DNA from: a bacterium
Lineage (GTDB): Bacteria > KSB1 > UBA2214
DNA: 14,235 nucleotides
NCBI GenBank assembly: GCA_029560815.1
Contig: JAKQKF010000016.1
Location: 1-14,235, forward strand
Direction of reading: 5' to 3'
Positions within the stretch are counted from its first letter, which is position 1. Every line of letters begins with the position of its first letter. The translations under genes and the position numbers were made by a program. Below are positions 1 to 8,011 of the stretch, one piece after another. The notes beneath the pieces are model-generated. The model was given only the letters and a program-made list of their open reading frames with translations. It did no database searches and had not been told where the DNA came from.

Positions 1-1808
1 CCGCCTGCCCGGACTGCGGCCCGCGCCTGTGGCTGTCCGGCCCGGACGGCCAACCGATCTCCGACCCGGATCCTGTCGCCGCTGTCTGGCGCCTGCTCGA
101 CGCGGGCAAAATCGTCGCGGTGCGCGGGATCGGCGGTTTTCACCTCTGCGTCGATGCGCAGAACGGCGAGGCGGTGGAAACCCTGCGCCAGCGCAAGGGG
201 CGCGGGCGCAAGCCTTTCGCCCTCATGGCCCGCGACCTCGCGACCATCCGCAGCTGGTGCGAAGAAGGAGCCGAAGAGCAGGCCCTCCTGGAGAGTCCAG
301 CCCGGCCGATCGTGCTCCTGAAAGCCCTGGAGTCCGACGAAAGCTCAGTCACCGGGCCCGCATCAACCGGCAGCGCAGTCCGGCCGCGCCCTCTCCCCTG
401 GGCCATCGCCCCCGGGCAAAAGTATCACGGCTTCATGCTTCCCTATACCCCCCTCCACCATCTGCTCCTGGCCGGGCCCCTGCCCGTGCTGGTCATGACC
501 AGCGGCAACCTCAGCGAGGAACCGATCGCCATCGGCAATGAGGAGGCCCTGGCGCGCCTGGGCGGGATTGCCGACGCCTTTCTGCTGCATGATCGCGAAA
601 TCCTGCAGCGCAGCGACGACTCCATCATCCGTATGACCGCCGGGGCTCCCATGATCATGCGCCGGAGCCGCGGCTACGTCCCCGAGCCTGTCTTGCTCGC
701 CCGCCCGCTCCCCGAACCCCTGCTCGCGGTCGGTGGCGAACTGAAGAACACCATCGCCCTGGCCCGGGGGAGCGAGATCTTTCTCAGTCAGCATATCGGC
801 GAGCTCGACAATCCCGAAGCTCTAGCCTTCTTCCGCCACGCCATCGGCCACCTGCAGCAGCTGCTGCGCATCGAACCGCAGGTCATCGTCCACGACCTCC
901 ACCCCGATTACCTCTCGACGCAATGGGCGCTCGCGCAGCCGGCCGTGCGGCGCATCGCCGTGCAGCACCACCACGCCCATCTCGCCTCAGTGCTGGCGGA
1001 ACACCGGCTTGAGGGCCCCTGCATCGGCATCATCCTCGACGGGACGGGCTACGGCAGCGACGGCACCATCTGGGGCGGCGAGGTGCTCCTCGGCGGGGCA
1101 TCCTCCTTCACCCGGGAAGCCTGGATCGAGCCCGTGGCCATGCCGGGCGGCGCCGCCGCGGCGCGCGATCCCTGGCGCATGGCGATCAGCTATCTTTTCA
1201 AGGCCTTTGGGCGTGAATGCCTCGATCTCGATCTGGAAGTGCTCCATTTCCAGCCCCGACCGGAGCTGGAGCTGCTCATCGAGGCGATGGAAAAGGGGGT
1301 CAATTCTCCCCTCACCTCGAGCTGTGGACGCCTCTTCGATGCCGTCGCCGCGATTTTCGACCTCTGTTTCGTCAATACTTACGAGGCGGAGGCGGCCATG
1401 ATGCTGGAGATGAGCGCCGAGCCGGAGAACGGTTCGCGGCCGCCGCTGGAAGATCTCCTTGGGCCCGATTTCCAGCCCCGCGGTCCGCTGCGCCTTGACC
1501 ACTATATACGGCGTCTGGTGCAGAGAACCCTGGATGGCTGCGCTCTCTCCCAGCGCGCACAGCGCTTCCACCTCACCCTGGCCGATATCTTTTTCCTCGC
1601 CGCAGCTGATGTGCGCACCCGCAGCGGCGCGAACAGGGTCGTGCTGAGCGGGGGCGTATTTCAGAACCTCCTGCTCTACACCCGGCTGCGTCAGCTTCTC
1701 GAGGGAGAGGGCTTTCAGGTTTTCACCAACCGGCTGGTGCCGGTGAACGACGGGGGGCTGGCGCTCGGCCAGGCCGCGGTCGCGGCCGCACAGCTGCGCG
1801 AAGCATGA
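1..1808 (+). CDS. hypF: Carbamoyltransferase HypF, 5'-truncated by the window edge
   Basis: HypF moves the carbamoyl group of carbamoyl phosphate to the C-terminal Cys of HypE, the first step in making the cyanide ligands of the [NiFe]-hydrogenase active site, in the cytoplasm. The reading frame is open from base 3 and gives 601 residues; the family is usually about 750, so the acylphosphatase domain and most of the zinc fingers lie outside. The visible part starts at the last zinc-finger Cys pair (ACPDCGPR), followed by the YrdC-like domain (GIGGFHL; MTSGNLSEEPI) and the Kae1-like domain with HDLHPDY near residue 297, the HHHAH metal motif near 322, DGTGYGSDG, and GGVFQN near 550. A GTG at 120 is internal, not the start, because homology continues upstream of it. 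It stops 43 bp before hypC in the same direction. Identification is very secure. Confidence 0.97.
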   Translation, partial: ACPDCGPRLWLSGPDGQPISDPDPVAAVWRLLDAGKIVAVRGIGGFHLCVDAQNGEAVETLRQRKGRGRKPFALMARDLATIRSWCEEGAEEQALLESPARPIVLLKALESDESSVTGPASTGSAVRPRPLPWAIAPGQKYHGFMLPYTPLHHLLLAGPLPVLVMTSGNLSEEPIAIGNEEALARLGGIADAFLLHDREILQRSDDSIIRMTAGAPMIMRRSRGYVPEPVLLARPLPEPLLAVGGELKNTIALARGSEIFLSQHIGELDNPEALAFFRHAIGHLQQLLRIEPQVIVHDLHPDYLSTQWALAQPAVRRIAVQHHHAHLASVLAEHRLEGPCIGIILDGTGYGSDGTIWGGEVLLGGASSFTREAWIEPVAMPGGAAAARDPWRMAISYLFKAFGRECLDLDLEVLHFQPRPELELLIEAMEKGVNSPLTSSCGRLFDAVAAIFDLCFVNTYEAEAAMMLEMSAEPENGSRPPLEDLLGPDFQPRGPLRLDHYIRRLVQRTLDGCALSQRAQRFHLTLADIFFLAAADVRTRSGANRVVLSGGVFQNLLLYTRLRQLLEGEGFQVFTNRLVPVNDGGLALGQAAVAAAQLREA

Positions 1809-1851
1809 ACCTCCCCATCCGTCCCGTAAAACCATCCAGAGAGGAAATCCT

Positions 1852-2127
1852 ATGTGCGTCGCCGCGCCCGGAAAAGTGATACGCCTTTATCAGCGCGAGG
1901 GCATGGAGATGGGTGAGGTCGATTTCGGAGGAATCACCCGGGAGGTCTGCCTCGCGCATGTGCCGGGGGTCTGCGCGGGGGAGCACGTCATGGTGCATGC
2001 CGGCTTCGCTCTCGAAATCATCGATCCGGCTGAAGTGGAGAGGTTCCACCAGCTCTGGCGGGAGGTGCTCGGCAGCGCTGGTCCGGCGAGCAGCGGCAGC
2101 CTCCCATCCGGTGAGGAAGGCCCATGA
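1852..2127 (+). CDS. hypC: Hydrogenase maturation chaperone HypC
   Basis: HypC is a small cytoplasmic chaperone that binds HypD, carries the Fe(CN)2CO unit and delivers it to the hydrogenase large-subunit precursor. The 91-residue product begins MCVAAPGKV, matching the family's N-terminal MCxxxPG motif; Cys2 is the iron-binding residue known from the family. The body has the expected beta-barrel pattern (GEVDFGGITREV; VMVHAGFALE). The C-terminal tail after about residue 70 is Gly/Ser/Pro-rich and poorly conserved. A good ribosome binding site (AGAGAGGAAA) lies just before the ATG. Its stop overlaps the hypD start in an ATGA, which implies translational coupling and matches the known HypC-HypD complex. 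Confidence 0.97.
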   Translation: MCVAAPGKVIRLYQREGMEMGEVDFGGITREVCLAHVPGVCAGEHVMVHAGFALEIIDPAEVERFHQLWREVLGSAGPASSGSLPSGEEGP

Positions 2128-3221
2128 ACCTTTCTCCCTTCCGCGATCCCGCCATCGCCGCCAGGCTCCTCGAGGAGATCCACGCAGCGCAGAGCCGTCC
2201 CCTGGTCATCATGGAGACCTGCGGCGGCCAAACCCACGCTCTCCTGCGTCTCGGTCTCGACCAGCTGCTGCCCCGCGGACTGGAACTGGTGCATGGACCG
2301 GGCTGCCCCGTCTGTGTGACCCCTGTCGCCCTGATCGATCAGGCGATCGCCCTGGCCGGGAGGCCGGAGGTGATTCTGGCCACCTTCGGCGACATGATGC
2401 GGGTGCCGGGTTCGGCCTCCACCCTCTTCGATGCGCGTTCCGCGGGCGGAGACGTGCGCATGGTCTACTCCGCCCTGGACGCCCTGGAACTGGCGCAGAG
2501 CAATCCGGAGCGCGAGGTGGTCTTTTTCGCCATCGGCTTTGAGACCACCGCACCGGGCAGTGCCCAGGCCGCGATGCAAGCCCGGAGCGCAAACACAGGC
2601 AATTTTTCCCTCCTCTCCGCCCATGTGCTGGTCCCTCCCGCTGTCCGCTTCCTGCTCAACTCACCGGAGAACCGGGTACAGGGCTATCTCGCCGCCGGGC
2701 ACGCCTGCGCCGTCCTCGGCTGGGAGCCCTACGAAAACCTTGCGGCCGAATTTCATGTGCCCATCGTCGTCACCGGCTTTGAAGCAGTCGATCTGCTGCG
2801 CGGTATTTTGCGGGTGGTGCAGCTGCTGGAGGCGAACGAGGCGCGGGTCGAGAACGCGTATGAGCGGGTGGTGCGCTGGGAAGGGAATCCCCGGGCGCGC
2901 GCCGGAATAGAGCAAGTTTTCAGGATCTGCGACCGCGAGTGGCGCGGGATCGGCCTCATCCCCGCCAGCGGGCTCACCCTGCAGCCGGAATACGCGGCCT
3001 GGGATGCGCAGGAGAAATTCGGACCGCCCGCGGCGGCGCAAACCGCGGCGGGTGTATGCATCAGCGGGCTGGTCCTGCAGGGGCTGAAAAAGCCCACCGC
3101 ATGCCCGGCCTTCGGCCGGGAGTGCACCCCCGCCCACCCCCTCGGCGCTCCCATGGTTTCGGGAGAAGGAGCCTGCGCCGCCTATTACACCTACCAGCGC
3201 ATGCCGGAAGGCCGGGAATGA
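2124..3221 (+). CDS. hypD: Hydrogenase Fe-(CN)2CO assembly protein HypD
   Basis: HypD is the iron-sulfur scaffold on which, together with HypC, the two cyanides and the CO are put on the iron of the [NiFe]-hydrogenase site. The 365-residue length is typical. Family hallmarks are all visible: METCGGQTHA with Cys33, GPGCPVCVTP with Cys61 and Cys64, FAIGFETTAPG, VTGFEAVDLL, and a Cys-rich C-terminus (CPAFGREC, then GEGACAAYY) that in the family holds a [4Fe-4S] cluster. The spacing of Cys33, Cys61 and Cys64 matches the three catalytic cysteines of characterised HypD proteins. The start shares an ATGA with the end of hypC; a GAGGAAGG stretch just upstream serves as the ribosome binding site. hypE follows after 37 bp. 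Confidence 0.97.
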   Translation: MNLSPFRDPAIAARLLEEIHAAQSRPLVIMETCGGQTHALLRLGLDQLLPRGLELVHGPGCPVCVTPVALIDQAIALAGRPEVILATFGDMMRVPGSASTLFDARSAGGDVRMVYSALDALELAQSNPEREVVFFAIGFETTAPGSAQAAMQARSANTGNFSLLSAHVLVPPAVRFLLNSPENRVQGYLAAGHACAVLGWEPYENLAAEFHVPIVVTGFEAVDLLRGILRVVQLLEANEARVENAYERVVRWEGNPRARAGIEQVFRICDREWRGIGLIPASGLTLQPEYAAWDAQEKFGPPAAAQTAAGVCISGLVLQGLKKPTACPAFGRECTPAHPLGAPMVSGEGACAAYYTYQRMPEGRE

Positions 3222-3258
3222 AGCGCAACGAGAGCAGGCGAGACCACGGAGGTTCATC

Positions 3259-4272
3259 ATGAAGGGCGGAAAAATCCAGCTCGGCCACGGCAGCGGCGGC
3301 CGGATGATGAACGAACTCATCCACAACCTCTTCAAGCGCCATTTCGCCAATCCAGAGCTCGACCCCCTCGATGACGGCGCCATTCTGCCGGACCCGGGCG
3401 GCCGTCTCGCTTTCGCCACCGACAGTTTTGTCGTGGACCCGCTCTTCTTTCCGGGCGGCAACATCGGCGACCTCGCTGTCAACGGCACGGTCAACGATCT
3501 CTGCATGTGCGGCAGCCGCCCCCTCTGGCTGAGCGCCGGGTTCATCATTGAAGAGGGCATGGAGTACGATGACCTCGAGATCATCGTCGGCTCCATGGCC
3601 GGCGCGGCAGCCGCAGCGGGGATCCGGATCGTCACGGGAGACACCAAGGTGGTCGAACACGGGCAAGCCGACAGGCTGTTCATCAACACCAGCGGCATCG
3701 GGGTGATCGATCATGACTTTACGCTCGGCTCCCGCCATCTCGAGCCGGGCGACCGGCTCATTCTCAGCGGCACCATCGGAGACCACGGCATCGCTGTGCT
3801 CTCCCGGCGGAGCCACCTCGGCTTCTCCACCCCCCTGCTGAGTGACACCGCCGGCCTGCAGGAACTTGCCGCTCTTCTGCTGCAGAGCTGCGGCGGCGCG
3901 CTTCACGCCATGCGCGACCCGACCCGCGGAGGTGTGGCCGCGCTCTGCAACGAGTTTGCCCGCAGCGCAGGCGTAGAGATCAGGCTTGAAGAAACGGCCC
4001 TGCCGGTGCGGCCCGAAGTGGCGGCCGCATGCGAACTGCTCGGCCTCGATTCTCTCTATATCGCCAATGAGGGCAAGCTGGTGGCCGCCGTGGCCGCCGG
4101 GGCGGCTGAAAAAGCCCTCAAGGCGCTGCAAAGCCATCCTCTGGGCAGAAAAGCGTCGATAATCGGAGAGGTCAAAAAGGGGGAGGCGGGACTGGTGGCC
4201 ATGCGGACGGCACTGGGGGGATGGCGCGTAGTGGATATGCCGGCCGGAGAACTACTGCCGCGGATCTGCTGA
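3259..4272 (+). CDS. hypE: Carbamoyl dehydratase HypE
   Basis: HypE accepts the carbamoyl group from HypF on its C-terminal cysteine and dehydrates it with ATP to a thiocyanate, the source of the hydrogenase cyanide ligands. The 337-residue product belongs to the PurM/SelD-like ATP-binding family. Visible motifs are GHGSGGRMM at the N-terminus, LDDGAIL, NGTVNDL with nearby cysteines, VTGDTKVV, and RDPTRGGVA. It ends in PRIC, the invariant C-terminal motif whose last Cys is the catalytic carrier, so the 3' end is intact and functional. The ATG is preceded by ACGGAGGTTC, a strong ribosome binding site. It is the last gene of the plus-strand run; the next gene converges on it with only 15 bp between the stops and no clear terminator. 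Confidence 0.97.
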   Translation: MKGGKIQLGHGSGGRMMNELIHNLFKRHFANPELDPLDDGAILPDPGGRLAFATDSFVVDPLFFPGGNIGDLAVNGTVNDLCMCGSRPLWLSAGFIIEEGMEYDDLEIIVGSMAGAAAAAGIRIVTGDTKVVEHGQADRLFINTSGIGVIDHDFTLGSRHLEPGDRLILSGTIGDHGIAVLSRRSHLGFSTPLLSDTAGLQELAALLLQSCGGALHAMRDPTRGGVAALCNEFARSAGVEIRLEETALPVRPEVAAACELLGLDSLYIANEGKLVAAVAAGAAEKALKALQSHPLGRKASIIGEVKKGEAGLVAMRTALGGWRVVDMPAGELLPRIC

Positions 4273-4287
4273 CCGGTCCAGTCAGGG

Positions 4288-5754
4288 TCACGCCGCGGAG
4301 GCGAGCCTGTTCTTCCTCCGCCACTGGTCCAGAAGCATGAACAGCTCCCGCCGGTAGACAAGAAAGACCAGGGCGATGCTGACCAGGGTTTCGCCCAGAA
4401 AAACGAACAGGGCATTGCCCGGACCGGCCGCCTGACCGGCCGCGAGGAAGATCAGGGTATAGACCAGGGGCAGCCAGATCAGCTTGACTTTGTTGATTCT
4501 GAAGGTGAAAATTTTCCGGCATTCATTGAATGCGAATCCCGCCACCACCCACTTCATGATGAAATTGATCCAGACCGCACCCGCAAGTCCCCACACTTTG
4601 ATGAACCAGACGGAGAGAACAAGCTGCAGCAGGGCTGAAAAAAGCAGCACCCGCGGCAAAAGCCGGGTCTTGCGGAAGTAATAAAACGGGGCGAGAAACA
4701 TGAAAAAGAGAGTGCGCGCGATGAAGCCGAGGCTCAGAAGGGGGAGAAAGCTGAATCCGGCATAGTAGGCCTCCTGCCGGACGACGAGGGGGACCAACAC
4801 CGGTACCACGATCAGAAAAAGGGGCAGTACCAGCAGCGTGGCGGCGGAAAAACCGTTGAAGTAGCGGTTGACCTGCACCGAACTGGCGGGGATCTTTTGC
4901 TCTTTCCAGATGCCGAAGACCTTGGGATAAATTGCGCTGACCAGTCCGCCCTGAAAAAACTCGATCAGCAGGGTGCACTTGACCGCAAAATCATAGATCG
5001 CGACATCCTCGGCCCGCATAAAGTAGTTGATGATAAAACGGTCGATGTAGGAGAGGCTCCAGAAGAGCAGGGAATAGATGACCAGGGGATAGCAGTAGGA
5101 GAGCATCCCCTTGAAAAAGGCCCGCCCTCGCGCCACTCCATAGCTCCCGAGCAGGACCTGGATCGAAAAAATGGCAAGAACGAACGCGGAGAGCAGCCTC
5201 CCCCACATCGGGCCGGTGAGGGATTTGGGAAAGAGATAGAGGCCGCCCAGGGAGATCGCGATCACCAGGATAAAATTGATGATGTTGACCCAGAAATAGC
5301 GGCCGGGGCGCTGCTGATAGATGAGGAGATTGGTATAAAGCTTGAAGGCGCCGTGAAAGATCGCGGTCAGAACCGACATGAAGCCCCAGGGATAAAAGCT
5401 GAGCGAACCGTCACGAAAGATCAGAGCAAAGAGCACCGGGCCGGTGAAGAGCGAAAGCAGGGTGAATACCGCGCTGATGGTCAGAAAGGCGGTCGTGATG
5501 GCGCTCATGTTCTCGCGCAGCAGACGGCGGTCGGACTGGTATTCGATGTACTGGACGGTGATGTAAGAATCGAGCCCGAAGCTGACCATGATCTGGATGA
5601 GAAACGAGAAACTGATATAGAGGGCCAGCCGGCCAAAGTCGGCGGTGGAGAGCAGATTGGTGTAAAAGGGCAGCAGCAGGACGCTGGCGGCCAGGGGCAG
5701 CGCGCCAACGACCGAATAGACCAGTGAGGATTTGAAGAACTCTTTTGAGATCAT
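4288..5754 (-). CDS. MOP-superfamily polysaccharide/lipid-linked oligosaccharide flippase
   Basis: An integral inner-membrane protein of 488 residues, the usual size for Wzx/RfbX-type flippases that move undecaprenyl-linked sugar units across the membrane. The sequence is almost continuous hydrophobic segments, about 12-14, with the N-terminal pattern SSLVYSVVGALP and PFYTNLLSTADFGRLAL typical of the polysaccharide biosynthesis (MATE-like) family, and a mid-protein SYIDRFIINYFM resembling the family's conserved Asp-Arg region. The C-terminus is short, basic and cytoplasmic (QWRRKNR). No glycosyltransferase or polymerase gene is nearby, so the substrate is unknown. It starts 71 bp after the upstream protease/TPR gene in the same direction and is probably co-transcribed. 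The ribosome binding site is weak (CCAGAGCG), so the exact start is only probable. Confidence 0.88.
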   Translation of the reverse strand: MISKEFFKSSLVYSVVGALPLAASVLLLPFYTNLLSTADFGRLALYISFSFLIQIMVSFGLDSYITVQYIEYQSDRRLLRENMSAITTAFLTISAVFTLLSLFTGPVLFALIFRDGSLSFYPWGFMSVLTAIFHGAFKLYTNLLIYQQRPGRYFWVNIINFILVIAISLGGLYLFPKSLTGPMWGRLLSAFVLAIFSIQVLLGSYGVARGRAFFKGMLSYCYPLVIYSLLFWSLSYIDRFIINYFMRAEDVAIYDFAVKCTLLIEFFQGGLVSAIYPKVFGIWKEQKIPASSVQVNRYFNGFSAATLLVLPLFLIVVPVLVPLVVRQEAYYAGFSFLPLLSLGFIARTLFFMFLAPFYYFRKTRLLPRVLLFSALLQLVLSVWFIKVWGLAGAVWINFIMKWVVAGFAFNECRKIFTFRINKVKLIWLPLVYTLIFLAAGQAAGPGNALFVFLGETLVSIALVFLVYRRELFMLLDQWRRKNRLASAA

Positions 5755-5825
5755 CGCTCTGGCAGTTCCGGGTGAGGGGATTTACGGCCGCCTGCACAGG
5801 ATCGGTCGGGGGCTGCCGCGCAAAA

Positions 5826-7805
5826 TCAAAGGGCCTCGATCTGGCTGAGTGCGTTTTCGGCAGCGCGGGTCGTCTGGGGATCCGAGTTATCCCTGATCAC
5901 CTTTTTGAGCAGCGGCAGCGCCTTTTCGAAATCGTTGGCGCGCATGAGATTAAAGGCTTCGTTGTACCAGGCCGCCTGGCGGGCGACACGGATCTTGCCG
6001 ACATTGGCTCTGGCGAGGTCAGCGAGTTCGCTCTTGCCCCCCTCCTTGATCACCCGCATGAAATATTTTTCCGCCTGATCATAGCGTTTCTCCGCCGCGT
6101 GGCGTACGCCCTGATTGTAAACATCGACGAGCTGTCCCTGTGAAGCGGCCTGACGCGCTTCGTTGATCAGGTTTTTCAGGGAGGGATCGTCGGTCTGCTT
6201 GTGCAGCCTCTCCGCCAGAGCGAGGGCCTTGCCGTACTCCTTGTCGTTGATCAGCTGGCTGACCCGGTCAATCTGCGTCCTGAGAATCGACTCCCGGGCT
6301 GCTTCCTCTGCCTTGGCCCCGCCGCGCTGCCCGATGAGGGTGAGCAGTTCATTTTGCCTGGCTGTATTGTCCGCCAGGACAAAATACTGCAGCAGGTTGC
6401 GGGCCACATCCATGCGGGAGGGCATGCCGGCGAGGGCCTTTTCAAGAGCGCTCTGGCCCTGGGGCGCCATGCCCAGGTGCATGTAGGCCTCGCCGAGCTG
6501 GGCCTGGGCCTCGATAAAACGGCTGTCAAGAGCCAGGGTGCGCAGCAGGGCGTCACGCGCCCGGGCCATGGTCTCCTGTTTCTGCGAGGCCTCCTGCTTG
6601 CGTCCGGCGGCGAGCAGACAGCGGCCGTACTGATAATAGATCCACGCCGAGGTTGAGTCCAGCGCCAGAGCATTCTGGAAGTGGCCAAGGGCGGCCGATT
6701 CATCCTCGCGGGCCATGGCGGTATAGCCCAGTCCGGCGGGAGCGAGGGCATAACCGGATTTCACTTTGGCGGCCTGACGGAAATGGGCCTCCGCCGCTTC
6801 GAGATGGCTCGCGCCGTGATGCGCCAGCAGATCACCAAGACGGTAGAGTACCTCCTCATAAGGAACCGCCCGGAAAGGCGTATCATTGCCGACCGCCACC
6901 TGTTGGGCGGCGAGGCGCGTGAAGCCCAGCGACGGCTGTTCCGCATAGTTCTTGACCGCCTGATCGAGGTCAGCGAGGGAGAGATGAAAGGCCTCGGCGA
7001 AGCTGCTGGCATTCGACTCACCGCTGCCGAGCAGGGTGATATAGCGGTCGATCGCCCCGGCGCCGCCCGATTTCAGTCCGTGAAAAAGAAAGTGGGTTAC
7101 GATCCAGGCCTGGGCGTAAAAAATGGGATTCTTGTCGGAATCGCGGTAGAGTGCGGCGTCGGCATCCAGCTCCATGAGATCGGCGAAAGGGATGCAGGGA
7201 GTCGCGCGCAGGGTGCGGGCGTGCTCCTTGAGGGGCTCACCGATATAGACATTCTGGCCATCCGAACGGAAGGTGCTGAAATATTCCGCCAGTCCTTCCT
7301 GCAGCCACAGGGGCGCCCCCGGCCAGGCGGTGGCGAAGATGGCGTGGGCGTATTCATGATAGATGGTGCGGGTCACCTCTTCCCTGGCGCTGACGGCGAT
7401 ATACTGGGCATCCTCGCGCTGGAGAAAATAGCCGCCGCTGGCCGATGGCCGCTCGGCGGGGAAGCATTGATAAGGGGCCAGGCCGCGCTCGTCCTTGAAG
7501 ACATAGATGAAGGTCGGCACCGGCGAGGGGATGGCTGTGCCGCCGCTCTGGCCAGCGAGCACGGCATGATACTGCGCGAGGCCAAGGCTGATTTCGCCGG
7601 CCTGTTTGGCCGGGGCCGCGCTGTAAAGAGTGAAGAGGTCGCCCGCCCGGCAGATCCATTTCTCTTTGGCTTTAGGCAGGGAGACTTTGGCGGAAAGGGC
7701 AGCAGCAGACGGGGTCAGGATGCAAAGAGAGATGCTGAGGAGCAGAACAGAAGGTGAGCACCGGCCGGCGAACATTTTATTACCGCACCACAACTTTAAA
7801 ATCAT
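5826..7805 (-). CDS. Secreted peptidase-MA-like metalloprotease with TPR repeats
   Basis: The 659-residue product has an N-terminal signal peptide (hydrophobic VLLLSISLCIL, then TPSAAA as a likely cleavage region), so it is exported. Residues about 80-180 resemble the peptidase-MA family of gluzincins: HEYAH at 150-154 gives the zinc ligands and catalytic Glu, and WLQEGLAEYF at 167-176 supplies the third ligand, probably Glu170. Residues about 320-640 are helical tetratricopeptide repeats (EAEAHFRQAAK, ALGHFQNALALD, RARDALLRTLALD, QAEKYFMRVIK), likely a protein-binding surface. The substrate is unknown. The chosen ATG has AGAGGAG four bases upstream; an alternative ATG at 7775 lies four bases after the stop of the small upstream gene and would give a more compact signal peptide through coupled translation. 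The flippase gene follows. Confidence 0.85.
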   Translation of the reverse strand: MILKLWCGNKMFAGRCSPSVLLLSISLCILTPSAAALSAKVSLPKAKEKWICRAGDLFTLYSAAPAKQAGEISLGLAQYHAVLAGQSGGTAIPSPVPTFIYVFKDERGLAPYQCFPAERPSASGGYFLQREDAQYIAVSAREEVTRTIYHEYAHAIFATAWPGAPLWLQEGLAEYFSTFRSDGQNVYIGEPLKEHARTLRATPCIPFADLMELDADAALYRDSDKNPIFYAQAWIVTHFLFHGLKSGGAGAIDRYITLLGSGESNASSFAEAFHLSLADLDQAVKNYAEQPSLGFTRLAAQQVAVGNDTPFRAVPYEEVLYRLGDLLAHHGASHLEAAEAHFRQAAKVKSGYALAPAGLGYTAMAREDESAALGHFQNALALDSTSAWIYYQYGRCLLAAGRKQEASQKQETMARARDALLRTLALDSRFIEAQAQLGEAYMHLGMAPQGQSALEKALAGMPSRMDVARNLLQYFVLADNTARQNELLTLIGQRGGAKAEEAARESILRTQIDRVSQLINDKEYGKALALAERLHKQTDDPSLKNLINEARQAASQGQLVDVYNQGVRHAAEKRYDQAEKYFMRVIKEGGKSELADLARANVGKIRVARQAAWYNEAFNLMRANDFEKALPLLKKVIRDNSDPQTTRAAENALSQIEAL

Positions 7806-7938
7806 CGCGCTCCTCTTCCACTTCCTTGAGAAGGTCGTAGATACGATTGTAATCCCCGCCCGGCAGCATAAAACAGGAAATCGCGATGATCAAAATCAGG
7901 ATCATCGCGATTCCCATGATGGTGGAGCGATTTTTCAT
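7780..7938 (-). CDS. Small (52-residue) membrane protein or lipoprotein, unrecognised
   Basis: A short reading frame directly before the metalloprotease/TPR gene. The product begins MKNRSTIMG, has one hydrophobic stretch (about residues 7-21) and then a charged, probably helical tail rich in Glu, Asp and Arg. Residues IAISC around Cys22 fit a loose lipobox, so it may be a lipoprotein cut before Cys22, or else a single-pass membrane protein with a 26-residue soluble tail. Its third codon positions look like those of neighbouring genes. It overlaps the protease gene by 26 bp if that gene starts at 7805, or sits 4 bp before it if the start is 7775; both suggest coupling. Weak point: no clear ribosome binding site precedes the ATG, which sits at the edge of an inverted repeat. 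I do not recognise the family. Confidence 0.55.
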   Translation of the reverse strand: MKNRSTIMGIAMILILIIAISCFMLPGGDYNRIYDLLKEVEEERDDFKVVVR

Positions 7939-7996
7939 GGGGATGATTCGCTATTTTCGATATTTATCAATAAAATATCGCAATAATCATCCCCAT
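7937..7996. repeat. Imperfect inverted repeat overlapping the small gene's start
   Basis: A 12-bp outer stem (7937-7948 with 7985-7996, reading ATGGGGATGATT on the plus strand) and an 8-bp inner stem (7958-7965 with 7973-7980, CGATATTT) enclose a 7-base loop and an asymmetric internal bulge. It lies 15 bp after the helicase stop and touches the start codon of the 52-residue gene. No T-run follows on either strand, so it is not a classical terminator. It could be an operator, or an RNA structure that hides the start codon in transcripts reading through from the helicase gene. Confidence 0.6.
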
Positions 7997-8001
7997 TTCA
8001 A
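7972..8001 (-). promoter_or_regulatory. Candidate sigma70-type promoter for the small gene/protease/flippase unit
   Basis: On the minus strand TTGAAA (7996-8001) and TATTTT (7972-7977) are separated by 18 bp, a fair match to a housekeeping promoter in an AT-rich gap. Transcription would start near 7965, about 27 bases before the small gene's ATG. Both elements lie in or at the edge of the inverted repeat at 7937-7996, so a repressor binding the repeat could block it. The -10 match is only 4 of 6. Confidence 0.35.
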
Positions 8002-8011
8002 AACATTTTCT

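Noticed and set aside
120..1808. GTG at 120 as the start of hypF
   Set aside because: HypF homology, including a zinc-finger Cys pair, continues upstream to the window edge in the same frame.
4897..5727. 276-codon open frame on the plus strand
   Set aside because: Charged low-complexity product that is the complement of the hydrophobic flippase gene.
6681..7757. 358-codon open frame on the plus strand
   Set aside because: It is antisense to the metalloprotease/TPR gene, whose HEYAH motif, signal peptide and repeats identify the true strand.
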